Shown: in pieces, positions 52,640 to 64,000 of the stretch
Numbering within the stretch: position 1 is the stretch's first letter
Layout: the number at the start of each line of letters is the position of its first letter
Origin: Sphagnum magellanicum
Lineage: Eukaryota > Streptophyta > Sphagnopsida > Sphagnales > Sphagnaceae
DNA length: 64,000 bases
NCBI GenBank assembly: GCA_021904315.1
Contig: CM038908.1
Location: 19,984,501-20,048,500 of the forward strand
Direction of reading: 5' to 3'
Made by a program: the position numbers and the translations under genes
Notes under the pieces: model-generated
What the model saw: only the letters and a program-made list of their open reading frames with translations
Told to the model about the DNA's origin: nothing
The model's database searches: none

Positions 52640-53520
52640 TTGAACCCTACTAGGCCACAATTAAAAATTAGAAAGATTGTGACCATTTTTGTTTATCTAT
52701 TTCTTCGTGGATTTAATGCTACACATATGGTCGATTGATTCAATTTAGGTGTATCAATAATAAGAAAATATTTTAACATTGTTTATGATGTGTTAATAAA
52801 TAAAAATAAATTGTTTAGCAAACACATTAATATTCCTTCTAGTCAAATGTTGAAGGACATCATTGTTTGTTTTGAAATTTTTATAAGGTTATTTAAAATT
52901 TGTGAAACTATTGACAAAACTCACATTCCTTTGGTGAATACTTTTGGTTTATTTTTTAAAAAAATTTGGTCCTAACTTTTTTAGAAATGAATTTTTATAG
53001 GAATAATAGAGGTGTGGGATGATTTATGATTATATTTTCACCCATTTTTATGTTACTTGTTTGGTTTTATGTGCATGATACATGGTAAATCTAAAGACAT
53101 TCACATTTTTTGTATACTTTACCATGTTTTTAGCCTAATGTAGCAAGTTATTCAATTTGTATTTACTTACAAAAGAATTGGGAGACCCAGAATCATGTGC
53201 ATATGGATACAAAAAGACACAATTCCAACATGAATTCAATGAGGGTGGTGATAGAAAATACATTTGGTTCTTTGAAAAGTAAATGGTGAATTTGAGACAT
53301 TTTAATTCTAAACTTGATAAAATTACACTAATGATAATTGCTTGTTATGTCCTTCACAATTATTGTGAAATGTGGGGTGCACTGGAACCTAGGCTAACGA
53401 ATGCAAAAACAATGGGTGACAACTTAACAAGGTTTGGTGTGAATAGATTACTTATTGTTAAAGAACAAAAGAAAGTGAAAGATTAAAGAAAGTTCTTTTT
53501 AAGCAATGGTTGATTGATCA
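52640..53520 (+). pseudogene. PIF/Harbinger transposase, element B (decayed)
   Basis: This is homologous to the element A transposase. In order: IRKIVTIF and RKYFNIVYDVLINKNKLFSK (compare RKYVDIVFDALCDQNKLFSN in A), the first catalytic segment TIDKTHIPL with Asp kept, a long degraded middle, then NSMRVVIENTFGSLKSKW with the third acidic residue, followed directly by stops and a frameshift, and the tail IIACYVLHNYCEMWGALEP. It is more decayed than A in the middle but its first Asp is intact. Orientation is opposite to A. Confidence 0.8.
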
Positions 53521-53722
53521 TCCAATTGTACCATGACAAAGTTACAACAAAAGGCTCTATTTATTGAAATTCAAGTATTTTTCACACAATGGCAAATACA
53601 AATCAATGCCCATCAAATGTATTGTCAAATCAAGGCCAACTATCTCATCAAGTGGCACTACTATCACTACCATCTTTAGTCCTTAGCAAACAAAACAACC
53701 ATCTGTAATTATCTTTGAATCA

Positions 53723-54400
53723 TCATTTGTTTACCATTTTTTCACTTTGCAACATTTGAGATGCGATGAATTTTTTCAACTTCATTTTCTTTAACTCAAG
53801 TTTTTTCATTACATCTATAAAATTAATCATTGCATCTAGAATTGCAAATGACCTTATAAGTAACTTCTTCTTCCTATCTACCCTCTTGTTAGGTTTCCTT
53901 TTTACACTTGGGAATTTGCATGCCCTAGTTCTAGGGTTGTTGGAGTTTGCAAACGGAATAGTTGTAACATTTGTAATGTGATCCCCAAACACTAAAATAT
54001 GTCTCTCAAGGCTACTAAATATGTGGGGCGTTTCAAGAATAACATCTTTTTTATCACTAACATTCATCCATCTCTAAATGCATCACACACACACCTTGAT
54101 TAATAGCATTAAGTACACCATTTATTTTGGTAGTACCAAAAAAAAATGTTGTCAAAATGTTCAAACCAAGGCCAATTTGATGGAGGTGCACTAGTTTTTT
54201 TTTTTTTTTTTCATTTTTTCTCAGAAATCTCCCATTTGTCTTGAACTTGCTTTCAATTTCATTTCACATCATTTGGGAAATTTTCATTCACAACATTTGT
54301 GAATGCCTTCTAATTGTTCTTTTTAAATGGTTTGCGATTATATTCCCAACAATTATTTTCCACAAGGCCTAGCAAAAACAAAAAAACTGGAATTTGTTCA
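53723..54400 (-). pseudogene. Myb/SANT-like ORF of PIF/Harbinger element B (broken)
   Basis: On the minus strand the N-terminal part reads CWEYNRKPFKKNN, KAFTNVVNENFPND and KQVQDKW with several stops, then NWPWFEHFDNIFFGTTKING. The intact 114-codon C-terminal ORF (53,723-54,067) carries NPRTRACKFPSVK and a lysine-rich helix. These align with the element A SANT-like ORF (KLWEYNRKPFRE, HWPWIERFNQMFGGTTKING, PRPRACKLSSV). It converges with the element B transposase, the same internal arrangement as in A. Confidence 0.75.
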
Positions 54401-57335
54401 CAATCTTCAAGCATTTTCTTCCTTCCTTGTGACATCCTCTATGTGAAACCCTAATTCCAAAGCCCTTGTTTTTTGAAAATGTGATTATGGATTTTCCCCT
54501 TTTCCATTAAACAAATATCCCAAAAAAATATTAAACAATTGATCACCCATTATTTCATAGGAAATTTGTGGAGCTATAAGTGGGTGTTGGAATGCAAGTG
54601 TGTTGCATGGAGTGTTCATGATGACAAGTTGAGTTCTAGAATGCAAATGTGTTGTGAAGAAGAATGTTTTTTCTTTATTGTGTTTTTGCTTTTATTTTGT
54701 GGTTCCTTCTATTATTGTTTTCGCGGTGGATATATATTTTCAATTTAAGGTACAATTTTTTTCCAATTATGTAATTCATTAAGCTATATTATAAACAAAA
54801 GCAAAGCCATCGCAACATTCATTTCTTCACAACACCGCATTAACAAGCTAATAGCAAGCATATTAACATCCATCGGCCCATGGTGTGCATGTTGTTTATG
54901 TCATGTGCACATGTCATTGATTGGTAATAAATATGCCAAAAAATGTTTATAAACTTACTTACTTGAATAATTGATTTAGTAATTATATCTTCAAGTAGGA
55001 TGCAAAATTTAATGTGCATTGTGGAGGAGGAATAAATAATAAAATTTGCTTATTTAAATGGGATCAACAATAATGACATGAATAAAGGAATTATTTTTAG
55101 GAATTTTGTTTCTTAAAATTAAACACATGGTTCAAATTGTCAAGTGGTTATGATTAGTTATATAATTAAGTCTAAATTAACTATAAATCAAATTTTAGTT
55201 TTGTCAAAGTTGAATCAACTTTTTGTTTAATCAAGATTGAGCCAAATTTTAATTTAACCAATGTTTAGCCAAAGTTTGTATTTTGTTTAACTAAATTTTT
55301 GTTTAGTCAAGATTTTGTCAAGGTCTAACCAAGTAAAAATGTTTTTAATGCACACATAATTATGTAATCTAAAGGGAACAAAATATTAGAGTTATATTTT
55401 ATAGTCACAAATTAATGGCAACCAAATCGCAATTCATTGAAGTGAGTTAAATCCACCACAAATTGTGCGCAAGTGAAGCAAATGAAACGAAAAAAATCAG
55501 TTTGAGATGGTTAAATATAATAATTCATGGTGATGTGTCTAATAATATGCATGCATTTTGTTAATGTCAATCATATGATTATGGTCCTTTCTTGGAACAT
55601 CCTTGTTCACATATTATACTTCTTTGACCTGATATTTCCTCTTGACACTTCAAAATAAATGTGTTTTGATTTCCCTAGGTTGTATCTAGTGTTGAGCAAA
55701 TATCATAAATAAGGATAGTTTTCAAACCAATTATTAAGCCGATTCTCTCAATGAAAATATCCTTTCTAATAACCATCCATAGAATCATTTGATTGCAACC
55801 TTAATACATTGGTGGTTATAGGGTTAATTATTGGATTTGATATTCAACTTCCTTAATGCTAAAAAGTTTAATAGTAGGGATGGAGATTGGTAAATTGAAA
55901 AATTGACTTCAAAACTTTCTTGAGGTCAAAGATGTCATTTATAATTTAATCACAACTTCACATGTCAAAAAACCCATGTAACAATTTTACTTAAGGTTTT
56001 AATGTAACAATGTTAGTTTTAAAGGCATTGACACATGTGTTGTTCTTAGAATTGTCATGTTTCTCGCATAAGGTGTGACCTAATGATAAAGATTATGATC
56101 TTTCTTCAGTTAGTCTTGAAATTAAATCCTTTTGTAATAAGAACTAGATGGAAACCAATCTAGTTAAAAATTGGAGTTTTCTTTTATAAAAATTCTTAAA
56201 ATCAAGCCATTCTGTTAATCTTAAGAAAATAATTCTATGAACATAAAACTTGAACTTGAAAGTGTCCACTGAGATTGATTCAACTTTGAGTGTTGGACAG
56301 TTCTTTGAAAATTTTCTGGTTCTTTAAATATTCCAAAACCAAAGAACCGTGAATTCCACTTCTTTGAAAAAGAATTCAGACTCAAACAACTATCAGTTCC
56401 AATTATTTCAAAACCTCAAAGAACTAACAATTTTCATGAAAGAACCAGCAAAGAGAAAGCGGTTCTCTCGTCAGTTCTTTGACTTTTAAAAAAATGTTGA
56501 GAACCATGGTTGTATACCAAAACTGTTTCTTTGAAATTCTTGAGAATCAATGGGTAAGTGAGTGTGTACCCATGTTGATAACTGGTGGGTATGTGTCCCT
56601 CCTATGAACCACCCAACAATGAGTGCAACCTATCTTACTTGGCACTTTCAAGTTCTTTATTCAACCACTTGATAATTTTTGTGTGGTTGATTAGGTTTAT
56701 GCATTCTAGTTGAGGTGTGTATGTTCTTCACCCAACCCTTGGATCCTTGGTTCAATGCTTCAATAAGAATCCCTAGCTTAATAAGTCATTGTTAAAATAA
56801 CAACTTAGCTTCAATCAAGCTTGATTTTAGTTGCAAAATATTATAAAAAATGGTGGATTTGTCACCAGATGGATACTACAAAACATGGGTTGCAAAAATT
56901 ATTCATCTTTCAGACTGGTTCCTGTTGAAAAATCTACATGTCAACTTTCTTTTGATCTCAACTGAACAAGAATCACATCTGTTAGTGGGTCTTTAGTACA
57001 TACATGGTAATGCATTTAACAATGTTAATGTCCATGGTAATAACCCACCAAAACTTCCATGACTGCATTTATACTTATTCATCTGTAGACAAACTGACAT
57101 TTGGCAATGTGGACTATATGTGAAGAGGAAGCTGCTCAATGTGCAAAATTGGTACCTTGGCTTCTGATGCAATGATCCCATATGAAGATCCATGACTGCC
57201 CTCTGATGGGTATATATGTCAATTGCAGTCCTGTTCCTTTTTTTATCACTGCTTTGAAGATTTCAAACAGTCATCATATGCTCCTCATGCTGAGCTTCCA
57301 CTTCACCAAAATGTAGACTCGAAGAATGATTTGGA
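54401..57335. other. AT-rich intergenic DNA
   Basis: No gene is recognised. Words such as AGTCAA and TTTTAATTTAACCAA recur at 55,180-55,330, and GGTTCTTTGAA or TTCTTTGAA at 56,160-56,520, suggesting simple local repeats. ORFs are short. Confidence 0.4.
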
Positions 57336-60255
57336 TCATATTCGATTCTTTGAGAAGTGCTCTGGCGTATCCCACAACTCAGTCCCCATAGATTTGGTCT
57401 GCTTTTGCAGCTGTATTAGGTGATCCATGTTTCCAATACCTTGCTGCACTGCAGCTTGATTGTTGTGTTGCTGAGCAAGTGCACTATCAAAACACCAACC
57501 ACCACCCATTTACTCAAAATTGTTATCCAACTCCAAAGATCAGACCATGACATGCCCTCTCCAACCAATTTAATTGGATTGGTGGGTTTGAGTTGAAAAG
57601 AGATCTCTGAATCTCATGAATAATACCATCTCAAATTCACACACACAAAATTTCTTTCTAAACATTGCCACCATTACAAAACCCCTGAACATGCAAACAT
57701 CCCATCACAACCATCCCACAATTGTTTGTTGCTACAAAACATTTCTACAACCATGAAATCTGTGTAGTGACTGCTTGCAAACAAGATATATTTTACCTCT
57801 GGAGTTGAGCTTTGTACATGCTCTTGGCCTCAATTGCTTCAGCAAGTTCTGTTTCCAGAAGTACTGTTTTAGTTTTCATTCATTGCAGCATGATCCATCT
57901 GCTGTTCCTTCAAACTTTTATTACGATTTTCATCTACCCCAATCCATGCACCTCTCTTTTGATAGTAAGCTATCATCACATGCATCCCCTACACATAACA
58001 ATTTGGATCTGTTTATCAAAGATGAGATATCTCTTCCTTGAGATAAGATCCTGCATTTTGTCATATCCCATGCATAATCATTTCCTCATAGCATCAAATT
58101 GTCCTTTTGCAGATGTTACCAGAAGCAAAAGGCAAAGAGCTTGTTACCTCAACACATAATTGCTGAAAATCATCTGCTGAAGAAGAAGCTCCCTCCCCCA
58201 GTTGTTGTCTTGCCAGCTCCAAAGTCCTCAATCTTTCTCAGCAAATTATGGCTTTCTTTCTCTTTGTAGTCTTGACCCATCAACTCAATTTGATGAGATT
58301 TTGACTCGACCTCTCTTGCATATGCCAATATAAAAGAGTTCAGCTGTATACACTCAAAATAAGCAAAGATTCTGCTCTTGACATCAAGAAGAAATTCACT
58401 GGTTAGTTTGAGAAGAAGAAAGAAAGAAAACATGAGAACTGACCTCCAACTCTTATGCTTTTTCCTGAAATGCCATCACATTCTCTTTGGCTTCATGTTC
58501 ATTGACCACCTCTGCCATCTGTTGCTCGGCCTCCATCAATTGGGTAAGCCTATCAAACTCAGAATTGTATGTTGCTCCCTACTTCTCATAGGCACTCTTG
58601 AAATGGTGACTCACTTGGGTGGCTTCCAAAGCAGCAGCAATGGTACCAAGATCTTCTCCAACTGCTTTCAGCAGGCTCTCTGAGTCCAACTACACAACAT
58701 GACCCTAGGGTCCTCAGTCTTTGGCTTCCTCGAAATGAGAACCTGCACCCCTCATATGTCCCAACTCCTGCACTACTACTCCCTGCAAGTGCTCCTCCAA
58801 CTCCTGAACATGTTTCTGTAGCCCTTGTTTGGATTCCACATGGCTGGAAACCTTGCCTCTGAGCTGCTTGACTTGCTCCATTATTCTCCATAAGTTCTTG
58901 ATTGTCATGGCATGTGTTTGTAGCTCTTGTTTTTCTTTCACATGAACAGCAACCTCACCTGTTAGCTGTCCCACTCTCTCTTCCAAGCACAGTTGCACAA
59001 GCTTGTAACCATCCAACTGCTCCAAGACTGCCCCCAACTCAGCCTCCAGACTCTTTATTACCTTCCTGAGTTGCTGAATTCATCCTCCAAGATAGCTGCC
59101 TGAATTTGTTTCTCCTCAGAAAGTCTAAGAGATGACACTCGATTCTCAACCACCCAGGTTGCTTCCTGCTGCTGCTGCTGCTGCTGCTGCAATTCCCACT
59201 GCTCCTCCACCATGTTCTTCTTCAGCTGCACTTCAAAGTCTGACATGCGACCTACCATTTGCAACTTTTCTTTCACAAAATCCATCTGCTTAGCCTCTAA
59301 TGCAGCCTCTGCAGCTTCACACTCCATTATCCAGTTTTCAGATTCCCCACTTTGGGTTAACACGATCTTTTTTTCCTCAGTTATCTGATGTGTCTCATGT
59401 TCAGTAGCTGAGATCTTCTCTATACCAGTGCTCTTCTCACTTCGAGTCAACTTCTTTTCCCAGGTCTCTGACTCCAAGTTCTTACATGAGCTGCTGAGCA
59501 GCATCTTTTCTTTCTCCAATTCTTCAATGCGGAACCTTGATCAACACAGCCAACAACACAAACTCTCAGCACAGATAGACTATTTGAGGTACTGGAATTA
59601 CTGAGCCACAACAGGCTTCAAATCCAATGACTAGGTTAGTTTTGACATTACACCCTGGCGGACGTGGATCCAGAGTTGCAGACAACAAAAATGTGAAGAA
59701 GTTGCAGACTCAAGACTCACATAATTCTCTATTTTGGGTACCTGCAGAGGAGAGTTCATCTTCAGCATCCTGGAGCTTTTTCTCCAGCCCTGTCAACATG
59801 ACTGTCAATTGTTGGACTAACACAGCATTCGCAATCTCCTTGGCCAGCTCAAGGTTCCCACTAGGATTGTTTTACATGCTTGACTTTGTCAGATCACCAT
59901 CTGGGATTGCATTCTTTTGAGTGCAGCCTCACCTGCATGATTGTCACCACTTTCCTTCTCATTTCAACTTGCTTGCATCATCAGTCAAGACACCAGTTTG
60001 TAAAGTTGAGGAGGTTCATGTTCAAGATAAAAACCCATCAAGGGATGATCACAAGGGAAGAAGAAACCCTAAACCCTGAACCCATGAATGTCAACAAAGA
60101 GAGACAAAGTTCTAGACCTCCTCTGTTGCAGCTGGGGCAAAGCATTTGCCTGCAGCTCCTCAGCCATCTGTTGTTTCTATGCAAGTAGTTCCCAATGGGC
60201 TATTCCGCATGATCAAGGGAATTACTTCTTTCAGTTTCTCTGCATTGCTGCTGCT
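57336..60255 (-). pseudogene. Decayed coiled-coil protein gene, splice sites retained
   Basis: A multi-exon gene rich in Glu, Gln, Lys and Leu heptads, family not recognised. Plausible exons (minus strand) are one ending 60226, 60167-60118, 59860-59742, a long one from about 59,530 to 58444, 58310-58148, 57907-57797 and 57483-57336, with GT-AG borders and compatible phases. Typical stretches are MAEELQANALPQLQQRR, LEKKLQDAEDELSSA, LEAELGAVLEQLDGYK and LLETELAEAIEAKSMYKAQL. A poly-Gln run (8 Gln) is coded by the CTG/CAG tract at 59,168-59,190. The frame is broken: single-base shifts near 59,076, 58,220 and 57,870, and in-frame stops after FEEAKD, EK and EKA. Either this is a recent pseudogene or the assembly has errors. 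A further upstream exon may lie at about 60,390-60,510. Confidence 0.65.
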
Positions 60256-62118
60256 CAAGGTCCAGATTTTTTTTGTTTTGAGGTTTAGAAAAAACAACAG
60301 ATAAGGGAGTGTATATTACTACTGAAGAAACGATGAACTGGTAGCATTTTTCTTCATATTCATTCGTCTTGTGATTCAATTGCAAATGGGTGGATTCAAT
60401 ATAAACAGCCTCCTGCCATTGACAATTGCCATTCTTCACCACTGCTCTCACTGTCTCTCCAAAGATACCACAGATATCACCAGCTTCTCCCAACATTGTA
60501 ATGGCACCTGGCAAACAATAGGGGGAAAAAAAATTGCATCTTTTCAGAGTTCTGCAGCAGCATTCCTAAATGCAAAAGTAAAAAAAATAGTTACCCTTTC
60601 CATCAGAACAATCTCATGTTCCCAAGCATGCAATTTCCAGGGGTTGCCCTATCTGAATAAGCAGCAGCAGCAGCAGGGGGGTCGCAAGAAAGAATGCAAC
60701 AGACCCACACCCTTGTCACATGGAAAGTGAGCTAAAAATCTTTCACCTCCTTCTTTGCCTTCTCTGGGCTTTTCTTCAGTGACTTGAACATCAAGAAGAG
60801 ACACTGATATACATATATATGCTTGATTAAGGGTTCAGGACCGAATCATCTGCTGTTGTTGCTGCTGCTTAGTCTTCTTTGCTCAAGCAAGCTCTCAACT
60901 GTCTGGGTCCCTAACAAACAAACCTATCATCAGAAATACCCATGTTGATATTTCAGCATTGATTTTTGAAGTAACCATTTCCACTGACACAATCAATCTA
61001 TCAATCAAATTCCAAGACAGCAACAGAACTGACTGCCTGCAAAAACTAATCCATGAGTACAAGAGAAAAAAACATCAAAAGAATGCTGCTAGTAAAAACA
61101 AACCTTGAAGAATGTAAAAATGCTACTGATGATGATGATGATGATGCTGACGATTCAATTGATTCCAATGCTCTTAAGAAGACCTTGAAGAATGTAAAAA
61201 TGCTAGCAGGCATTGCTGCTGATGATGATTGGATGATTGAATAATTTCAATGCTGCTGGTAAGACCTTCAAGGATGTACGGGTGCTGGTGCTGGTGCTGA
61301 TGATGATGAGTGCAGGATTGAAATGTTTGGGAGAAAGACAACAAAATCTCCTCCTCAACATGAGAAAAACCTCACTACTAAGAAAAATCACAACCTTTGA
61401 TCTAATCTATCTATCTATCTATTCTATCTACAACCAGGCTCATTCATTGTTGCCTCTCCTCTCCTCTCCTGCTGCTTCTAAACAAACGCTTCTGATTGAT
61501 TGATCATCAACAGAAAGCCCTGCAACAATGCCAAAAACCTTTGTGGGCTTGGAGTTTTTCTTTCTTTTGAAAAAACTCCTGCTGACTATTAGTATGCTAT
61601 CTATTCCATTCTATTCTATTCTAATCTTGCCAAAGCATAAGTTTGCCATCTCCTGTATTCGAGGAATACTCAAAAAACACTCACAAATTTTGAAAGAAAG
61701 GTTTGTTATTCTTACCATCACATCATAGTTTTCAAAACAAGTCTCACACACAATAATGTTAATTTGTGTTTGTTGTAGTGAACATAGGTGTATAATGGAA
61801 TTAGTGTTTTACAATCTTGACAAATTACATCACAAATACCCACCCATCTAGTAATTAAAATATTGATGTTGTGGTTAAATAACATGATGGTTGTGTAGAG
61901 AAACACCCATGTACACCCTTATACACCCATCATAAAGCACTGCCAAGAATTTCAGAGTGTCTTTGGAGCACACCTTATGAAGGTAAGATTCACTTGGCTA
62001 CAATGGAGGGATCTTACCTTTTTAAGGAGGACCATTTCATTTCATTCTAAAATGTTGCCACCAGTTTGGGCCCCTTGCGATGAGGTTGGTCAGGTTGTGA
62101 AGTCCTGCAAAAATATGA
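60256..62118. other. Region upstream of the coiled-coil pseudogene, repeat-rich
   Basis: It holds an ~80-bp tandem repeat at 61,102-61,310 (ACCTTGAAGAATGTAAAAAT at 61,102 and 61,182, a diverged third start at 61,264), GAT/CTG trinucleotide runs, a TCTA run at 61,402-61,430 and CTCTC runs at 61,455-61,475. The density of simple repeats is like a plant promoter and leader region. A possible additional minus-strand exon lies at about 60,390-60,510. Confidence 0.45.
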
Positions 62119-62425
62119 GTTAGAGCATCTCCACCCCCAAAGCCGTAAACAAGTCCTTTATTTTAGAATAGAATACCATTCAATGATGAGTGTCCCCCAC
62201 CCACAAATGTCATCAAAGGGACCACTCAAAGACCGGTTGTGTCCTTACATCTGGATGAGTAATAGTCACTATCCAAATTCATAGTAGTAAAAAGTTTTTA
62301 AAGGGGTTAAAATGACCACTGCAAAATGGACCATTGATACCGGAGCGCAGCAGGATTTGCACTATCCTGCTGCAAGATTTAATGAAAAGGGGTGTTTGCC
62401 TTTGTGGGGGTGGAGGTGCTCTTAC
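62119..62425. mobile_element. MITE with AGAGCATCTCCA-type ends (~306 bp)
   Basis: The left end TTAGAGCATCTCCACCCCCA pairs with the right end TGGGGGTGGAGGTGCTCTTA. Ends of the form AGAGCATCTCCA are common among plant non-autonomous DNA transposons. The interior has no ORF. No clear target-site duplication is seen. Confidence 0.8.
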
Positions 62426-64000
62426 CCTATAGGGTAAACCAGCCCATCACAGATCGGCTGCTTATGATCAAACATTTATTTAGTGTGTTTTAGGGCTGGC
62501 GTTTGTTCCAGTTTAAGTTGGTTTCTGTCCAAATGGACATCCATGACTGAACGTTTGGCCAAAATTCTATTGTTTTGAAAAATTTTAAATTCTAAATGCA
62601 TTTGGATAATTTACTATTCGGGACTAAGGGGTAGAAATGCCAACTTAAAAATGTGAGCATTTGGAATCACGCACATGGTTGGTTACTTATGTGCAATTTT
62701 GTGTTTGGTAATAGGCGTCGAAGGTAACATTAAAAAACAATGAGGTGACTCCGAATTGAAAGCTTTATGCACAAAAAATTGAGAAGTGTTTAGGAATTAA
62801 TCATTGGGTGAATAATAAACAAGAAAGAGACCCCACACAAAATTAATATAGCTCAAACATTGGATACCATTGGATTAACAATCAAGTAAGTCCATTAAAA
62901 ATTTTCCATTCACAATTCCTATAATGGATTCCCACCAAAAACAAGCAACCAACAAGGCAAGAGTATATTTCATATTGTTCTACACTCCTAGAATACAAGT
63001 TGTAGTTTTGAACTAAGTGTGTCACAAGAAGCAAAAAGTTCATTGCAAAAGTTTGAAAGTTTTCTAGATAGATTACAAAATGGGATCAATAAGGGATTAA
63101 ATTGTGAGTTGGTTACATCTAAGATCAAGGAGGTAGAAGTGAAGAAAGAAGAGGAGGTAGAAACAGTTCTTCCAACAAGTGAAACTAAAAAAAGCTAAAA
63201 ATAGTGATTCCAGCATTTATCGTCAAATTAAAACAAGGTGTAGAGGATGAAGTAGTGCAAACAAAGGCAAAATTGAATGGCATACCAAAGTTAGCTCAAG
63301 AATACACAAACAAACATTCAAACTACATCTATTTTCGTTGGGTTTAACAATCGTCATTCCTAAAAGGCTTATCTCATTCTAATAGTGCCACTAGTCACAG
63401 ATTTCCTACTCTTTTAACATGACGTAACTTGAGATATATTCCAATTGCTTGCACATCCACAACCGATGTGACATTAGACTGGTAAGACTTTGTTGCATTT
63501 TATGAACTAGTTATTTCTTATGAGGAGGTGGAAAGTTATGCCATTGAACATTATCCAAATCTAACATGCTTTTTGGAATCTTGGTCTTCATATAAGAAAC
63601 ATAGGTTTGTACTTCTTATAGGACTTGAACAAACGCCACCAAATGCTTAGAGACTGGGACCAAGAGGGGCAAGGCTAAAATGAGTTTGCCAATGCAACGG
63701 GAGGCCTTATAACAATGTACCAAGGGTGCATCATTAATATGCTTCATTCTAACACAACTTAATGTGCAAAGGAAACGACATAATGAAGTTTCAAGTATTA
63801 ATTATGAAGACCAAAAAAATCAATATTTCCAACTTGACACCCCAATAACACAACAAGGTTAGCAAACAATATTAACCACTAACGTAATGCAACAATAATG
63901 CCATCTTGTCACAAATACAATACGAGGTGGGGGCAGAACTAATAAATAAGCTAATACTTCAAAGTGAGGCAAATGGACAAACCAACAATTAAAAGATGCC
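62426..64000. other. AT-rich intergenic DNA to window end
   Basis: No gene is recognised. A plus-strand reading at about 63,110-63,200 is Glu/Lys-rich (KEVEVKKEEEVE) but short and uninterrupted only briefly. Nothing else stands out. Confidence 0.35.

Overview
The window is nuclear DNA from a streptophyte, most likely a land plant. It holds two complete, intron-split plant-type genes (a RING1 subunit of Polycomb repressive complex 1 and an UNC93-like membrane protein), a PIF/Harbinger transposon pair with SANT ORFs, and many AT-rich non-autonomous inverted-repeat elements. There is no bacterial, organellar or viral gene organisation. The exact lineage cannot be fixed from the sequence. The RING1 protein differs in places from the angiosperm form as I remember it, so a non-flowering or early-diverging lineage is possible, but this is inference.

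Layout. 1-32.6 kb: AT-rich, gene-free sequence with decayed mobile DNA. It contains a ~210-bp direct repeat (5.46-5.87 kb), a 211-bp MITE (8.02 kb), a perfect 24-bp hairpin (8.9 kb), a ~0.8-kb foldback element (9.59-10.4 kb), a 900-bp field of telomere-like degenerate CCTAA units (14.33-15.24 kb), the first copy of a new MITE family R1 (19.13 kb), a ~150-bp tandem repeat (21.75 kb), a GC-richer island (22.3-23.3 kb), a stem-loop (25.13 kb) and a ~2-kb element of a second family, R2 (25.66-27.68 kb). 32.6-38.6 kb, minus strand: the RING1 gene, 12 coding exons, all splice phases consistent, 473 aa. 38.6-40.8 kb: its GA-rich leader and promoter region. 40.8-44.2 kb, minus strand: the UNC93-like gene, 10 coding exons, 429 aa. 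44.8-46.7 kb: a nest of R1 and R2 elements about 0.6 kb upstream of the UNC93-like start codon. 49.1-54.4 kb: two mutually inverted, decayed PIF/Harbinger elements, each with a transposase and a convergent Myb/SANT-like ORF. 57.3-60.3 kb, minus strand: a decayed coiled-coil gene whose splice sites survive but whose reading frame is broken by several frameshifts and stops. 62.1 kb: another MITE. The rest is unassigned AT-rich sequence.

The two intact genes lie head-to-tail on the minus strand, 2.2 kb apart. They show no functional link beyond being neighbours: RING1 acts in chromatin (histone H2A monoubiquitination), while UNC93-like proteins are polytopic membrane proteins linked to potassium homeostasis in Arabidopsis. 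Most novelty lies in the repeat families R1 and R2, the foldback element, the telomere-like field and the unusual splice sites of RING1. I found no convincing new multi-gene system.
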